In this document: positions 1 through 5,969 of the stretch, one piece after another
Position numbering within the stretch: position 1 is the stretch's first letter
How the letters are laid out: the number at the start of each line of letters is the position of its first letter
From: Alistipes sp.
GTDB lineage: Bacteria; Bacteroidota; Bacteroidia; Bacteroidales; Rikenellaceae
Assembly (NCBI GenBank): GCA_017391435.1
Contig: JAFOYS010000032.1
Location: 1-9,348 of the forward strand
Reading direction: 5' to 3'
Length of the DNA: 9,348 nucleotides
Position numbers and translations under genes: made by a program
Notes under the pieces: generated by a model
What the model was told of the DNA's origin: nothing
Database searches by the model: none
What the model saw: the letters and a program-made list of their open reading frames with translations, nothing else

Positions 1-1200
1 ATCATTGACAGCCGATTTACAAAGGTCACAATGCCATTAGGCCCAATTCCGCGCTGTACGCTTGAGATTATGGCGGGAGAGAGGTTTGATGTTGTAGATA
101 GTGACTGGGCGCTCTATCCGGGATATGTTGCAGAGTGCGGAAAGACGGAGGTGTCAATAGATGTTCGCATACCGCCACAGGAGTTTGCTCCTGAGCAGAA
201 GATGCAGTTTAACCGTATAAAGTTTGCCGGAGCGGAGCCAGGTATGGAGATTGAGCTCAGTCGCGCCTGCTCCTTACGCCCCTACTTCTCCTCTGTGCCG
301 GGGTATGGCTCTTATGTGACTCTTGAGGATATCTCGCATCAGGATATGTGGCTGATAGATATTGTGGCGACAGTCTGTAAGATGTTTAACCTTGTAATAT
401 TTACCGATGAGCAGGCAAAAAGGGTCTATATTGAGACTATGGAGCAGTTCTACACCGATAAGGTGTGGGAGTGGAGCGATAGGGTAGACTACCTCTCGCC
501 GATAGAGATATCTGACATAGGTGTAGATGTGGCGCAGCGGCTTGAGTGGGGATATCGTCAGGGAGACTTTGCATCAAAGCAGTTTAATGAGCAGAGGGGT
601 GCGAATATCGGAGAGTGGAGCTTCGAAAATCCAACATATGGCGCTAAACTGAGTACAGCTCGCACCCAGATAGAGCTTTTTACTACGGGGGTAAATAGAG
701 TGGGGCAGTATGCTCTTGCGCCATCTGCGTCAATACTGCAGGTTGGAGATAGCTCGGCCGAGGGTGCTATGGATGCTCCATTTACGCCACACATTGTCCG
801 ATATGTAGGGCTGAGGCCATTGCCAAAGAGTGAGTGCTGGGGCTATCCTATCAACGATAACCGCTATCCGCTGTCAGCATTCTTCTTTGCCGGTGATGAG
901 TATACAGAGGGCTTTTCGCTCTGCTTTGAGGATCGTGAGGGTGTTCGTGGACTGAATAGATTCTACGAGGAGTCGTTAGCAAGGCTTGCCACTCGTCAGC
1001 GACTTGAGCTTACGCTTAGCATCAATCCACTTGAACTTGAGCGCCTGCTCTCTTGTCAGGATCTCTATCCTTCTCTGCGCGACACATTTAGGTTTAAAAT
1101 CCTCGGCGAAAGCTCGCTCTACCGCCTTGAGTCAGTGCAAGCATATGACCCTGAGAGCTGTAGTGCAAAATGTACATTTATCAGACTAACAAAAGATTAA
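1..1200 (+). CDS. Phage tail/baseplate hub-like structural protein, 5' partial
   Basis: The reading frame is open to the left edge (residues IIDSRFTKVT precede the first ATG at 31), so the gene very probably starts outside the window and ATG 31 is not a safe start. At least 399 codons are visible. Counting from ATG 31, residues about 105-160 carry the pattern D-M-W-L-I-D-I..MFNL.....RVYIE followed by EWSDRVDYLSPIEI. This resembles a tail/baseplate protein widespread in Bacteroidota phages, where a short 'MFNL..' stretch is followed by a 'dWTDKLDLSKPIEI'-like motif; that resemblance is from memory of the family, not from a search. No membrane segments or enzymatic motifs are apparent. It lies 5 bp upstream of the head protease start, so a tail gene leads directly into the head genes. 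It could instead be a tail fibre or adhesin component. Confidence 0.6.
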   Translation: MIDSRFTKVTMPLGPIPRCTLEIMAGERFDVVDSDWALYPGYVAECGKTEVSIDVRIPPQEFAPEQKMQFNRIKFAGAEPGMEIELSRACSLRPYFSSVPGYGSYVTLEDISHQDMWLIDIVATVCKMFNLVIFTDEQAKRVYIETMEQFYTDKVWEWSDRVDYLSPIEISDIGVDVAQRLEWGYRQGDFASKQFNEQRGANIGEWSFENPTYGAKLSTARTQIELFTTGVNRVGQYALAPSASILQVGDSSAEGAMDAPFTPHIVRYVGLRPLPKSECWGYPINDNRYPLSAFFFAGDEYTEGFSLCFEDREGVRGLNRFYEESLARLATRQRLELTLSINPLELERLLSCQDLYPSLRDTFRFKILGESSLYRLESVQAYDPESCSAKCTFIRLTKD

Positions 1201-1205
1201 ACGCT

Positions 1206-2039
1206 ATGAATCAGACTATTAACATTTCGGCCACGGCAACTGTCGCGACAATAGATATTGAGGGAACTATTGGTCAGCCGAGCGACAATGGTGCGGTGAC
1301 CACCTATGAGGGCTTGCGTGAGAAGATTGCCCAGATTGAGAGCCTACAGACACCAATGGTTGTTGTCAATATCCGCTCTGTGGGCGGAGATGTAGCCGAT
1401 GCGCTGCTTATCTATGAGGCACTGCTATCATTAGATGCCCATATAACAACGCGCTGCTATGGATACACCGCCTCGGCAGCGACAATTATTGCCCAAGCGG
1501 CAAATGAGGGGTGTCGCCAGATTGCACAGTCGGCGCTCTACCTTATCCACAACTCCTCTTGTGCTACCGAGGGCAATGCCGCCGATTTGACCCAGCAGGC
1601 TGTGCTGTTACAGAAGACCGACGAGCGTATAGCCGCCATATACGCCTCAAGGTCTAATAGAACAGCAGACCACTTTGCCGCACTGATGGCAAAAAATGGT
1701 GGCGATGGAGAGTGGCTCTCGCCTGAGCAGGCACTTGAGGCGGGGCTTGTAGATGAGATTATCCCCGTGACAGCTACAGCCTCAGCAACGCTTATTAATC
1801 GCATTCGCTCTTGGCTCGGCATTAAGGAGAAGGAGTGTGCGATAGTAGACACGGCTATTGACAGAGTCAATGCGAGCAATATCAGGCTAAGGTGTACCCC
1901 AATAACACTATTAGAGGGTCAGCAGAGAGTTGTAAAGAGCGCGACAATAGAGGTTGACGATCCCGATTTTGAGGGCGATACGCTCTCTGCAAATGCAGCG
2001 GCTTATAATAGAGATGCAGCTGCAATGAGAAATTATTAA
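1206..2039 (+). CDS. ClpP-like phage prohead (head maturation) protease
   Basis: This 277-residue protein looks like the ClpP/SppA-type serine protease that phages use to process the prohead during capsid maturation. The core spans about residues 12-188: a beta strand with IDIEGTIG, the oxyanion-type loop NIRSVGGDV (55-63), the nucleophile in YTASAATI (candidate Ser90), the histidine in LYLIHNSS (candidate His115), and GDGEWLSPEQALEAGLVDEI (166-185), where Asp167 could complete the triad and the EAxxxGLVDEI pattern is typical of the fold. Residues about 190-277 form an extra tail of unknown role, possibly scaffold-like. ATG 1206 was chosen over the in-frame ATG 1170, because 1170 lies inside the upstream gene and adds 12 residues (MYIYQTNKRLNA) before the natural N terminus. 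It stands directly before the major capsid gene, as expected. Confidence 0.88.
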   Translation: MNQTINISATATVATIDIEGTIGQPSDNGAVTTYEGLREKIAQIESLQTPMVVVNIRSVGGDVADALLIYEALLSLDAHITTRCYGYTASAATIIAQAANEGCRQIAQSALYLIHNSSCATEGNAADLTQQAVLLQKTDERIAAIYASRSNRTADHFAALMAKNGGDGEWLSPEQALEAGLVDEIIPVTATASATLINRIRSWLGIKEKECAIVDTAIDRVNASNIRLRCTPITLLEGQQRVVKSATIEVDDPDFEGDTLSANAAAYNRDAAAMRNY

Positions 2040-2060
2040 CCAATTAAAAAACAGAGAATT

Positions 2061-3020
2061 ATGCTTATTGAAAATCCAAAAACCTACAAAGGTACCGAGG
2101 TAGAACAGATCTTTTTCCGTCCATCATTCTGTGGTCAGAATGCAGAGCAGTTGGGCATTCGTGTAATCTACAATATGCCTATGCCTACGACAGTTCACGT
2201 CTGGGGCAGTGCTGATAATGTGTTGCAGAGTTTTGAGAGCGGCTGGAGCGGCGGCGCAAGCTCGCACAAGCTTCAGAAGACTATCCAGATGCACAAAGTG
2301 AAGGCTGAGAGTAGCTTCTCGGCGGAGGAGTACTTCTCTATGATCTTTGAGAAGATGGTAGGTGCAAATGGTGTCGGCTATCAGGATCTAACGGGCACAG
2401 AGCTTGAGAAGGCCGAGACAGAGCTCTTCCGCCAGGCTATTGCCGAGGGTGTGCGAAGCACAATGTGGATTGGTGACACATCGGGCGAGATCTCGAGTCT
2501 CAAGACCTTTGACGGCTTCTTCCGCCATATCCTTGATGCTGGAGCAAACATCTCACGCTTTGAGATTAGCTCCGAGGATGAGATGATGGGTGCTATTGAG
2601 ACGCTCAAGCGATGCTGGTATCAGGCGTCAGACGAGCTTAAGGCTCTGCGCTCAGAGGGTCAGCTGGTATATTTTGTCAGCTCGAGCATCTACAATCAGT
2701 ATATTGAGGAGTTGGATCAGATGGGCGTTGAGGGTGCGTACAACGACATTATCAATGGCCACGCAACGCTCCACTACCACGGCATTCCGGTTGTTGAGGT
2801 GCCACTGACAAACTACGATGTAGAGAAGTTCTCGCACTTCTGTCTGCTTGTAGACCGTCGTAATATGGTTCTGGCACTTAATACGGCAGATATGCCAGAG
2901 AATGAGGTTCGTATGTGGTACAATCCTGATATGATGGAGAATCGTCAGCGTGCCGTATTCCTTGCTGGCGCAGATATTATTGATCAGCGACTGATATCGG
3001 CTGTCTACAGCTCATTCTAA
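2061..3020 (+). CDS. Phage major capsid protein (HK97-fold type)
   Basis: The 319-residue product fits the size and layout of Bacteroidota phage major capsid proteins. Features seen are an N-terminal FFRPSFCG segment, a central helical stretch rich in Glu and Ser (about 95-205) with SAEEYFSMIFEKM and FDGFFRHIL, and a C-terminal beta-rich part with the LHYHGIPVVEVP pattern (about 237-248) that commonly marks these shells, followed by a hydrophobic strand and an ending in DQRLISAVYSSF. There is no long charged N-terminal delta domain, so a scaffold would have to be supplied elsewhere, possibly by the tail of the protease encoded 21 bp upstream. A strong intrinsic terminator follows 11 bp after the stop, which would make this the last gene of most transcripts. 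The family call is from pattern recognition; the fold could be confirmed by structure prediction. Confidence 0.85.
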   Translation: MLIENPKTYKGTEVEQIFFRPSFCGQNAEQLGIRVIYNMPMPTTVHVWGSADNVLQSFESGWSGGASSHKLQKTIQMHKVKAESSFSAEEYFSMIFEKMVGANGVGYQDLTGTELEKAETELFRQAIAEGVRSTMWIGDTSGEISSLKTFDGFFRHILDAGANISRFEISSEDEMMGAIETLKRCWYQASDELKALRSEGQLVYFVSSSIYNQYIEELDQMGVEGAYNDIINGHATLHYHGIPVVEVPLTNYDVEKFSHFCLLVDRRNMVLALNTADMPENEVRMWYNPDMMENRQRAVFLAGADIIDQRLISAVYSSF

Positions 3021-3031
3021 TCTCAACTGCG

Positions 3032-3057
3032 GGGGTGGCCCTCGGGCTGCCCCTTTT
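3032..3057 (+). terminator. Intrinsic terminator after the capsid gene, inside the phage operon
   Basis: GGGGTGGCC (3032-3040) pairs with GGCTGCCCC (3045-3053) to give a 9-bp stem, including two G-T wobbles, with a CTCG tetraloop (3041-3044), followed at once by TTTT (3054-3057). This is a GC-rich hairpin plus T-run of the classic rho-independent form. It begins 11 bp after the capsid stop and ends 20 bp before the next start codon. The likely effect is to let only part of the transcripts continue into the portal and lysis genes, so that capsid mRNA is most abundant. Confidence 0.75.
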
Positions 3058-3077
3058 CTAATATAATAATATTGTGT

Positions 3078-3473
3078 ATGAACTATAAACCTATAGGTGG
3101 GGTGAAGAGTACTACACTGCGCTTTGCTTCGCAGAGCGGTGAGGCGGTAGTAGTGCCGATTGTAGACGACAGCTCGTGCTACAGTCAGAGCGTCAGCGCA
3201 CTTGACGCGCCGATAGTGGTTAGACATCTGTTACAAATTTCGGCGCGTAGGGCGGACTCTGGTGCTTGGCTGAGCCGCCGCTTTGTAGAGCGAGGTGTGA
3301 TAGAGGGTTTTGTGGCCTCTGTAGTACTTAACGATGGCAGGAGCTTTGATTTGGGTACTCTGCAACAGCCGCTACGCCTTGTTGAGCTAAAAGATAGCAG
3401 TGGTAGCGCACTCTCTGACACTCCTGTTGTGACCCTTACCCTTCAATGTGAAAACTCAACACTTACAGATTAG
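3078..3473 (+). CDS. Small phage protein of unknown function between capsid and portal
   Basis: I do not recognise this 131-residue protein. It has no signal peptide or membrane segment. The sequence alternates hydrophobic and polar residues, as in beta-rich proteins: TLRFASQSGEAVVVPIVDD near the N terminus and SVVLNDGRSFDLGTL and PVVTLTLQCEN in the second half, around a more helical, basic middle (RRADSGAWLSRRFVERG). ATG 3078 was chosen over the in-frame TTG 3072, which would only add Met-Cys. The 24 bp before the ATG are AT-rich, as is common for translation starts in this phylum. It sits after the capsid terminator and 2 bp before the portal gene, so it is probably made together with the portal. 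A head decoration, stopper or adaptor role is possible by position only. Confidence 0.7.
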   Translation: MNYKPIGGVKSTTLRFASQSGEAVVVPIVDDSSCYSQSVSALDAPIVVRHLLQISARRADSGAWLSRRFVERGVIEGFVASVVLNDGRSFDLGTLQQPLRLVELKDSSGSALSDTPVVTLTLQCENSTLTD

Positions 3474-3475
3474 CA

Positions 3476-4690
3476 ATGAATAAAATATCTAAAATTTGCG
3501 GACAGACCACAGCGCCTATTGACCCATATAGCCATCGTGCAAGCAGGGTTGAGAGTCGTCAGTTCTGGCGTTGGGGTGGAGATAATAGATTGCCACAACT
3601 GCTCTCGGCGGTATCTCGCTGCTCTACGACACATCGCCGAATAATCAACGATAAGGCAGACTATATATCGGGCAAGGGCTTTGTCTATGATACGGCAGAG
3701 CCGCTGCTCGGTCAACTTGTGGAGCGAATAAACGGTAGCGGCGAGTCGTTGCGACAACTTATAAATAAGGTGTCGTTTGATAAGTCGCTCTTTGGAAACG
3801 CCTTTGTTGAGGTTGTTACTGATAGCGAGCATACATTCCTCTCACTCTACCATCAGGATGCGGTGCGCTGTCGTGTGGCAAAAGACTCGGCGCACATTAT
3901 TCTGCACCACAATTGGGATAACTTTAACGAGAATCAGGCTCTCTATCTGCCACTCTATCCCAACTTTGAGCAGCAGGCTGATGGTACGCTGAGGGCAATA
4001 ATCCACTATAAGGATTATGAGCCTGGCTTTGAACACTATGGCGTACCACCATATATTGCGGGTTTGGGAGTAAGCGCAATTGCCTACAAGACAGATCGTT
4101 GGAATATCTCGCGCCTTGACAACTCTTTTCAGCCGTCGGGTATTATGATTCTTGACGATGCTGTAGATAATGAGGCCGATGCTGAGCGTATTATGCGTAA
4201 CGCTGAGGCACAGTTTGCGGGTAAGCCTGGCCAGGTGATGTTTGTGGTCAAGGATGGATCGGAGACAGACAAGTCGCGATTTGTGCCGATATCTTCAGAT
4301 AGTGATGGCGACTGGGCGGAGCTACATACACAGGCAACAAACGATATTGTTGTGGCGCACTCGTGGTTTCGCTCATTGAGTGGTTTGGACTACTCTACGG
4401 GCTTCAACTCCGAACGAATATTGCACGAGTATGAGATAGCTCTAAATACAGTTATCCTTGCAGAGCAGGCGGAGATTCTTGAGCCTATGCGAGAGCTATT
4501 TGAGACAGTTCTTGGTATTGACGCCTCGTCGCTTGAGTTTGTAAATCGCCCGCCAACACGCTCAAAACCTATCTATATGAGGGTCTGGGAGGCTCGCAAG
4601 GCCGATGGTTTAGACTACGATCCTCAGGATGAGAGCCAGCAGTGCTTCCTCTCAGAAATATCAAAGTATAATGTAACAAAAATTGGATAA
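3476..4690 (+). CDS. Phage portal protein
   Basis: The 404-residue product resembles phage portal proteins, the dodecameric ring at the capsid vertex through which DNA enters and leaves. The N-terminal part has RQFWRWGGDNRLPQLL (about 29-44), typical of Bacteroidota phage portals where a 'W G.dN..P' segment is followed by helices and an ISGKGF-type turn (here YISGKGFVYD, 63-72). Further along come FDKSLFGNAFVEVV (about 101-114), the LDNSFQPSGIMIL wing strand (216-228), and helical stem and clip parts that include a FRSLSGLDYSTGFNSE stretch (299-314) leading into a long helix. Two bases separate it from the preceding gene, and its TAA overlaps the next ATG by one base (4690), which implies translational coupling. 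It lies downstream of the capsid gene, the reverse of the common portal-protease-capsid order. Confidence 0.85.
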   Translation: MNKISKICGQTTAPIDPYSHRASRVESRQFWRWGGDNRLPQLLSAVSRCSTTHRRIINDKADYISGKGFVYDTAEPLLGQLVERINGSGESLRQLINKVSFDKSLFGNAFVEVVTDSEHTFLSLYHQDAVRCRVAKDSAHIILHHNWDNFNENQALYLPLYPNFEQQADGTLRAIIHYKDYEPGFEHYGVPPYIAGLGVSAIAYKTDRWNISRLDNSFQPSGIMILDDAVDNEADAERIMRNAEAQFAGKPGQVMFVVKDGSETDKSRFVPISSDSDGDWAELHTQATNDIVVAHSWFRSLSGLDYSTGFNSERILHEYEIALNTVILAEQAEILEPMRELFETVLGIDASSLEFVNRPPTRSKPIYMRVWEARKADGLDYDPQDESQQCFLSEISKYNVTKIG

Positions 4691-5157
4691 TGAAACCATT
4701 AATAACGCCAGAACAGGTCATATCTATAGCCTTTTGCGAGGCTGGATATCTTGACCCAACGACAATCTCCGAGGTGGATATTCTGGCCGCTACAAATCGC
4801 TACCTGCTGCCTATTGTGGGGCAGCAGCTGTTAGATGCACTGCTTGAGCAGAGGTATGTAGATCTACTTGACAAGTATGTCGCCCCAGCCCTTGCCTTTG
4901 CCGTAAGGCATACGGTGCAACCGACGCTCAATCTGCGTACGGCAGAGGGTGGGCTTACAGCGGCTCGAACTGAGAGTAGCACTACGCCGGCAGAGAGTGC
5001 CGTAGATTCATATAGCGGCTCTATCAAGAGTCGTATGCGAGAGCTGCTTGTGCGCCTATCTGACCACCTTAATAGCGGCTGCTACACAGAGTATAACCCG
5101 AAGTATAACATTCTTAACCGTTGTTCAATAGATGGAGGCCTTGTACAGATTTTTTAG
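4690..5157 (+). CDS. DUF6712-like phage head-tail connector protein
   Basis: A 155-residue, mostly helical protein with the layout of head-tail connector (gp6-like) proteins that dock under the portal ring. It begins with a 'MKPLITPEQVISIAF' helix, then ISEVDILAATNRYLLPIVGQQLLDALL (about 27-53), a helix lined with Ala, Leu and Val, and LAFAVRHTVQPTLNLRTAEGGL (73-94). After a Ser/Thr/Ala-rich linker comes a basic helix KSRMRELLVRLSDHLN and a C-terminal tail with EYNPKYNIL. The pattern agrees with the DUF6712 family, which I recall as common in Bacteroides-type prophages just after the portal. The start overlaps the portal stop by one base and the 3' end overlaps the holin-like gene by 26 bp. 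The exact connector role is inferred from position and length. Confidence 0.7.
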   Translation: MKPLITPEQVISIAFCEAGYLDPTTISEVDILAATNRYLLPIVGQQLLDALLEQRYVDLLDKYVAPALAFAVRHTVQPTLNLRTAEGGLTAARTESSTTPAESAVDSYSGSIKSRMRELLVRLSDHLNSGCYTEYNPKYNILNRCSIDGGLVQIF

Positions 5158-5560
5158 CTCTATTGTGGTGAGTATTTTCTCGCTCTTTGCTCCGATACAT
5201 AGCGTAATATTCTGCGCCCTTGGTTTTGTTGTAGTTGACTTTGTTACCGGTGTTGCCGCCTCGCGTGCGGTAGCCCTTCGTGAAGGGCGTCGCTGGTACT
5301 TTGAGAGTCACGAGGCTTGGCGTACACTCTACAAGACGGGATTTATTGTATTGGCAATATCGTTGATGTGGGCTCTTGAGAGTTGTGTGCTTGACTTTGT
5401 GAGTCTCAATATGACCAAAGTCTTTACAGGCTTTATCTGCTCGGTAGAGATGTGGTCGTTCCTTGAGAATGCCGCACAGCTATCAGATGCGCCACTATTT
5501 GAGTGGATGAAGAGATTTTTACACCGTAGAATAACAAAGCAGATAGATGAAATCAAATAG
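5132..5560 (+). CDS. Holin-like phage membrane protein
   Basis: This 142-residue protein has several hydrophobic segments: residues about 8-40 (one long or two short spans), 67-90 and 94-112. A charged loop (ALREGRRWYFESHEAWRT) separates the first from the second, and a basic, helical C terminus (KRFLHRRITKQ) follows. The VVDFVTGVAASRA motif (34-46) is the hallmark 'D..TG..AS..A' pattern of the phage holin 4/6-type families. Holins insert in the inner membrane and time host lysis by releasing or activating the murein hydrolase. It overlaps the connector gene by 26 bp upstream and the lysozyme-like gene by 14 bp downstream, the usual holin-lysin pairing. Two back-to-back hairpins lie within the coding sequence. 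Confidence 0.78.
   Translation: MEALYRFFSSIVVSIFSLFAPIHSVIFCALGFVVVDFVTGVAASRAVALREGRRWYFESHEAWRTLYKTGFIVLAISLMWALESCVLDFVSLNMTKVFTGFICSVEMWSFLENAAQLSDAPLFEWMKRFLHRRITKQIDEIK
5254..5288 (+). other. Two adjacent intragenic hairpins in the holin-like gene
   Basis: The first stem pairs 5254-5259 (TGCCGC) with 5267-5272 (GCGGTA) around a 7-base loop, with one G-T wobble. The second follows without a gap: GCCCTTC (5273-5279) and GAAGGGC (5282-5288) form a perfect inverted repeat around GT. No T-run follows, so a terminator is unlikely. A role in mRNA stability or in slowing translation is only a possibility, and codon choice alone could produce such pairs. Confidence 0.4.
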
Positions 5561-5969
5561 AGTAAGTCGCGGACTTAGAAACTGCAATCCCGGAAATATT
5601 CGCCAATCAAAAACACGCTATAAGGGCGAGAAACCGCACTCTACAGACTCCGCCTTTAAGCAGTTTGAGACTCTTGAGTGGGGATATCGTGCTATCTTTA
5701 TGCTGCTGCACACATACAGGGTTAGGGGCTATGGAGATACTATTGCCAAGATGATCTCTCGCTATGCTCCACCATTTGAGAACAATACAGAGGCCTATAT
5801 CTCGCGCGTTTGTCAGCAGACGGGTATTGATAGAGACCAGAGGCTAAATACACTTAACTCCGTGCAGATGATTCCTATTGTTAGCGCAATATCGGCCGTA
5901 GAGAATGGTGTGAAGGCAGAAGAAGAGGTTGTTGCTCGGGGCTGGGAACTCTTTATAACATCTTTATAG
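5547..5969 (+). CDS. Lysozyme-like / 'structural protein P5' family phage protein, probable murein hydrolase
   Basis: The 140-residue product matches a small family in Bacteroidota phages often annotated as 'structural protein P5' or virion protein. The family signature is seen in order: RGLRNCNPGNIR (8-19), DSAFKQFETLEWGYRAI (34-50), the GYGDTIAKMISRYAPPFENNTEAYISRV stretch (61-88), and a C-terminal helix after VQMIPIVSAI. Related sequences read G-I-R-N-N-N-P-G-N-I-R then W-A-P..E-N.T..Y, and the family is thought to have a lysozyme/transglycosylase-like fold acting on peptidoglycan. That is family knowledge, and no catalytic residue is assigned here. There is no signal peptide, consistent with export through the holin or packaging in the virion. 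It is the last phage gene, and its 3' end overlaps the convergent methyltransferase gene by 17 bp. Confidence 0.75.
   Translation: MKSNRVSRGLRNCNPGNIRQSKTRYKGEKPHSTDSAFKQFETLEWGYRAIFMLLHTYRVRGYGDTIAKMISRYAPPFENNTEAYISRVCQQTGIDRDQRLNTLNSVQMIPIVSAISAVENGVKAEEEVVARGWELFITSL

Larger units (their letters stand above)
1..5969 (+). mobile_element. Phage structural and lysis module (prophage remnant or domesticated particle locus), right part
   Basis: Eight consecutive plus-strand genes are phage-like: tail/baseplate hub, ClpP-like protease, major capsid, a small unknown, portal, connector, holin and lysozyme-like protein. Together they could make a head shell, a connector and a lysis function. No integrase, transposase, repressor, terminase, tape measure or tail tube gene is seen in the window, but the element continues past the left edge, so these may lie upstream. 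The right limit is sharp: the last phage gene ends within the 3' end of a convergent chromosomal methyltransferase gene. Codon use looks broadly like that of the neighbouring chromosomal genes, with no obvious base-composition break. Whether this is a live prophage, a remnant or a gene-transfer-agent-like locus cannot be decided from this window. Confidence 0.8.

Noticed and set aside
1170..1205. Earlier ATG for the prohead protease
   Set aside because: It would lie inside the upstream tail gene and add a 12-residue stretch outside the protease domain; ATG 1206 follows the upstream stop by 5 bp.
3470..3832. 120-codon minus-strand open frame
   Set aside because: It is antisense to the portal gene, with no family pattern and no promoter or start context.
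541..5690. 18-bp direct repeat as phage attachment sites
   Set aside because: Both copies are inside intact phage coding sequences in the same frame, not at the phage/host border, so att sites are not a good explanation.
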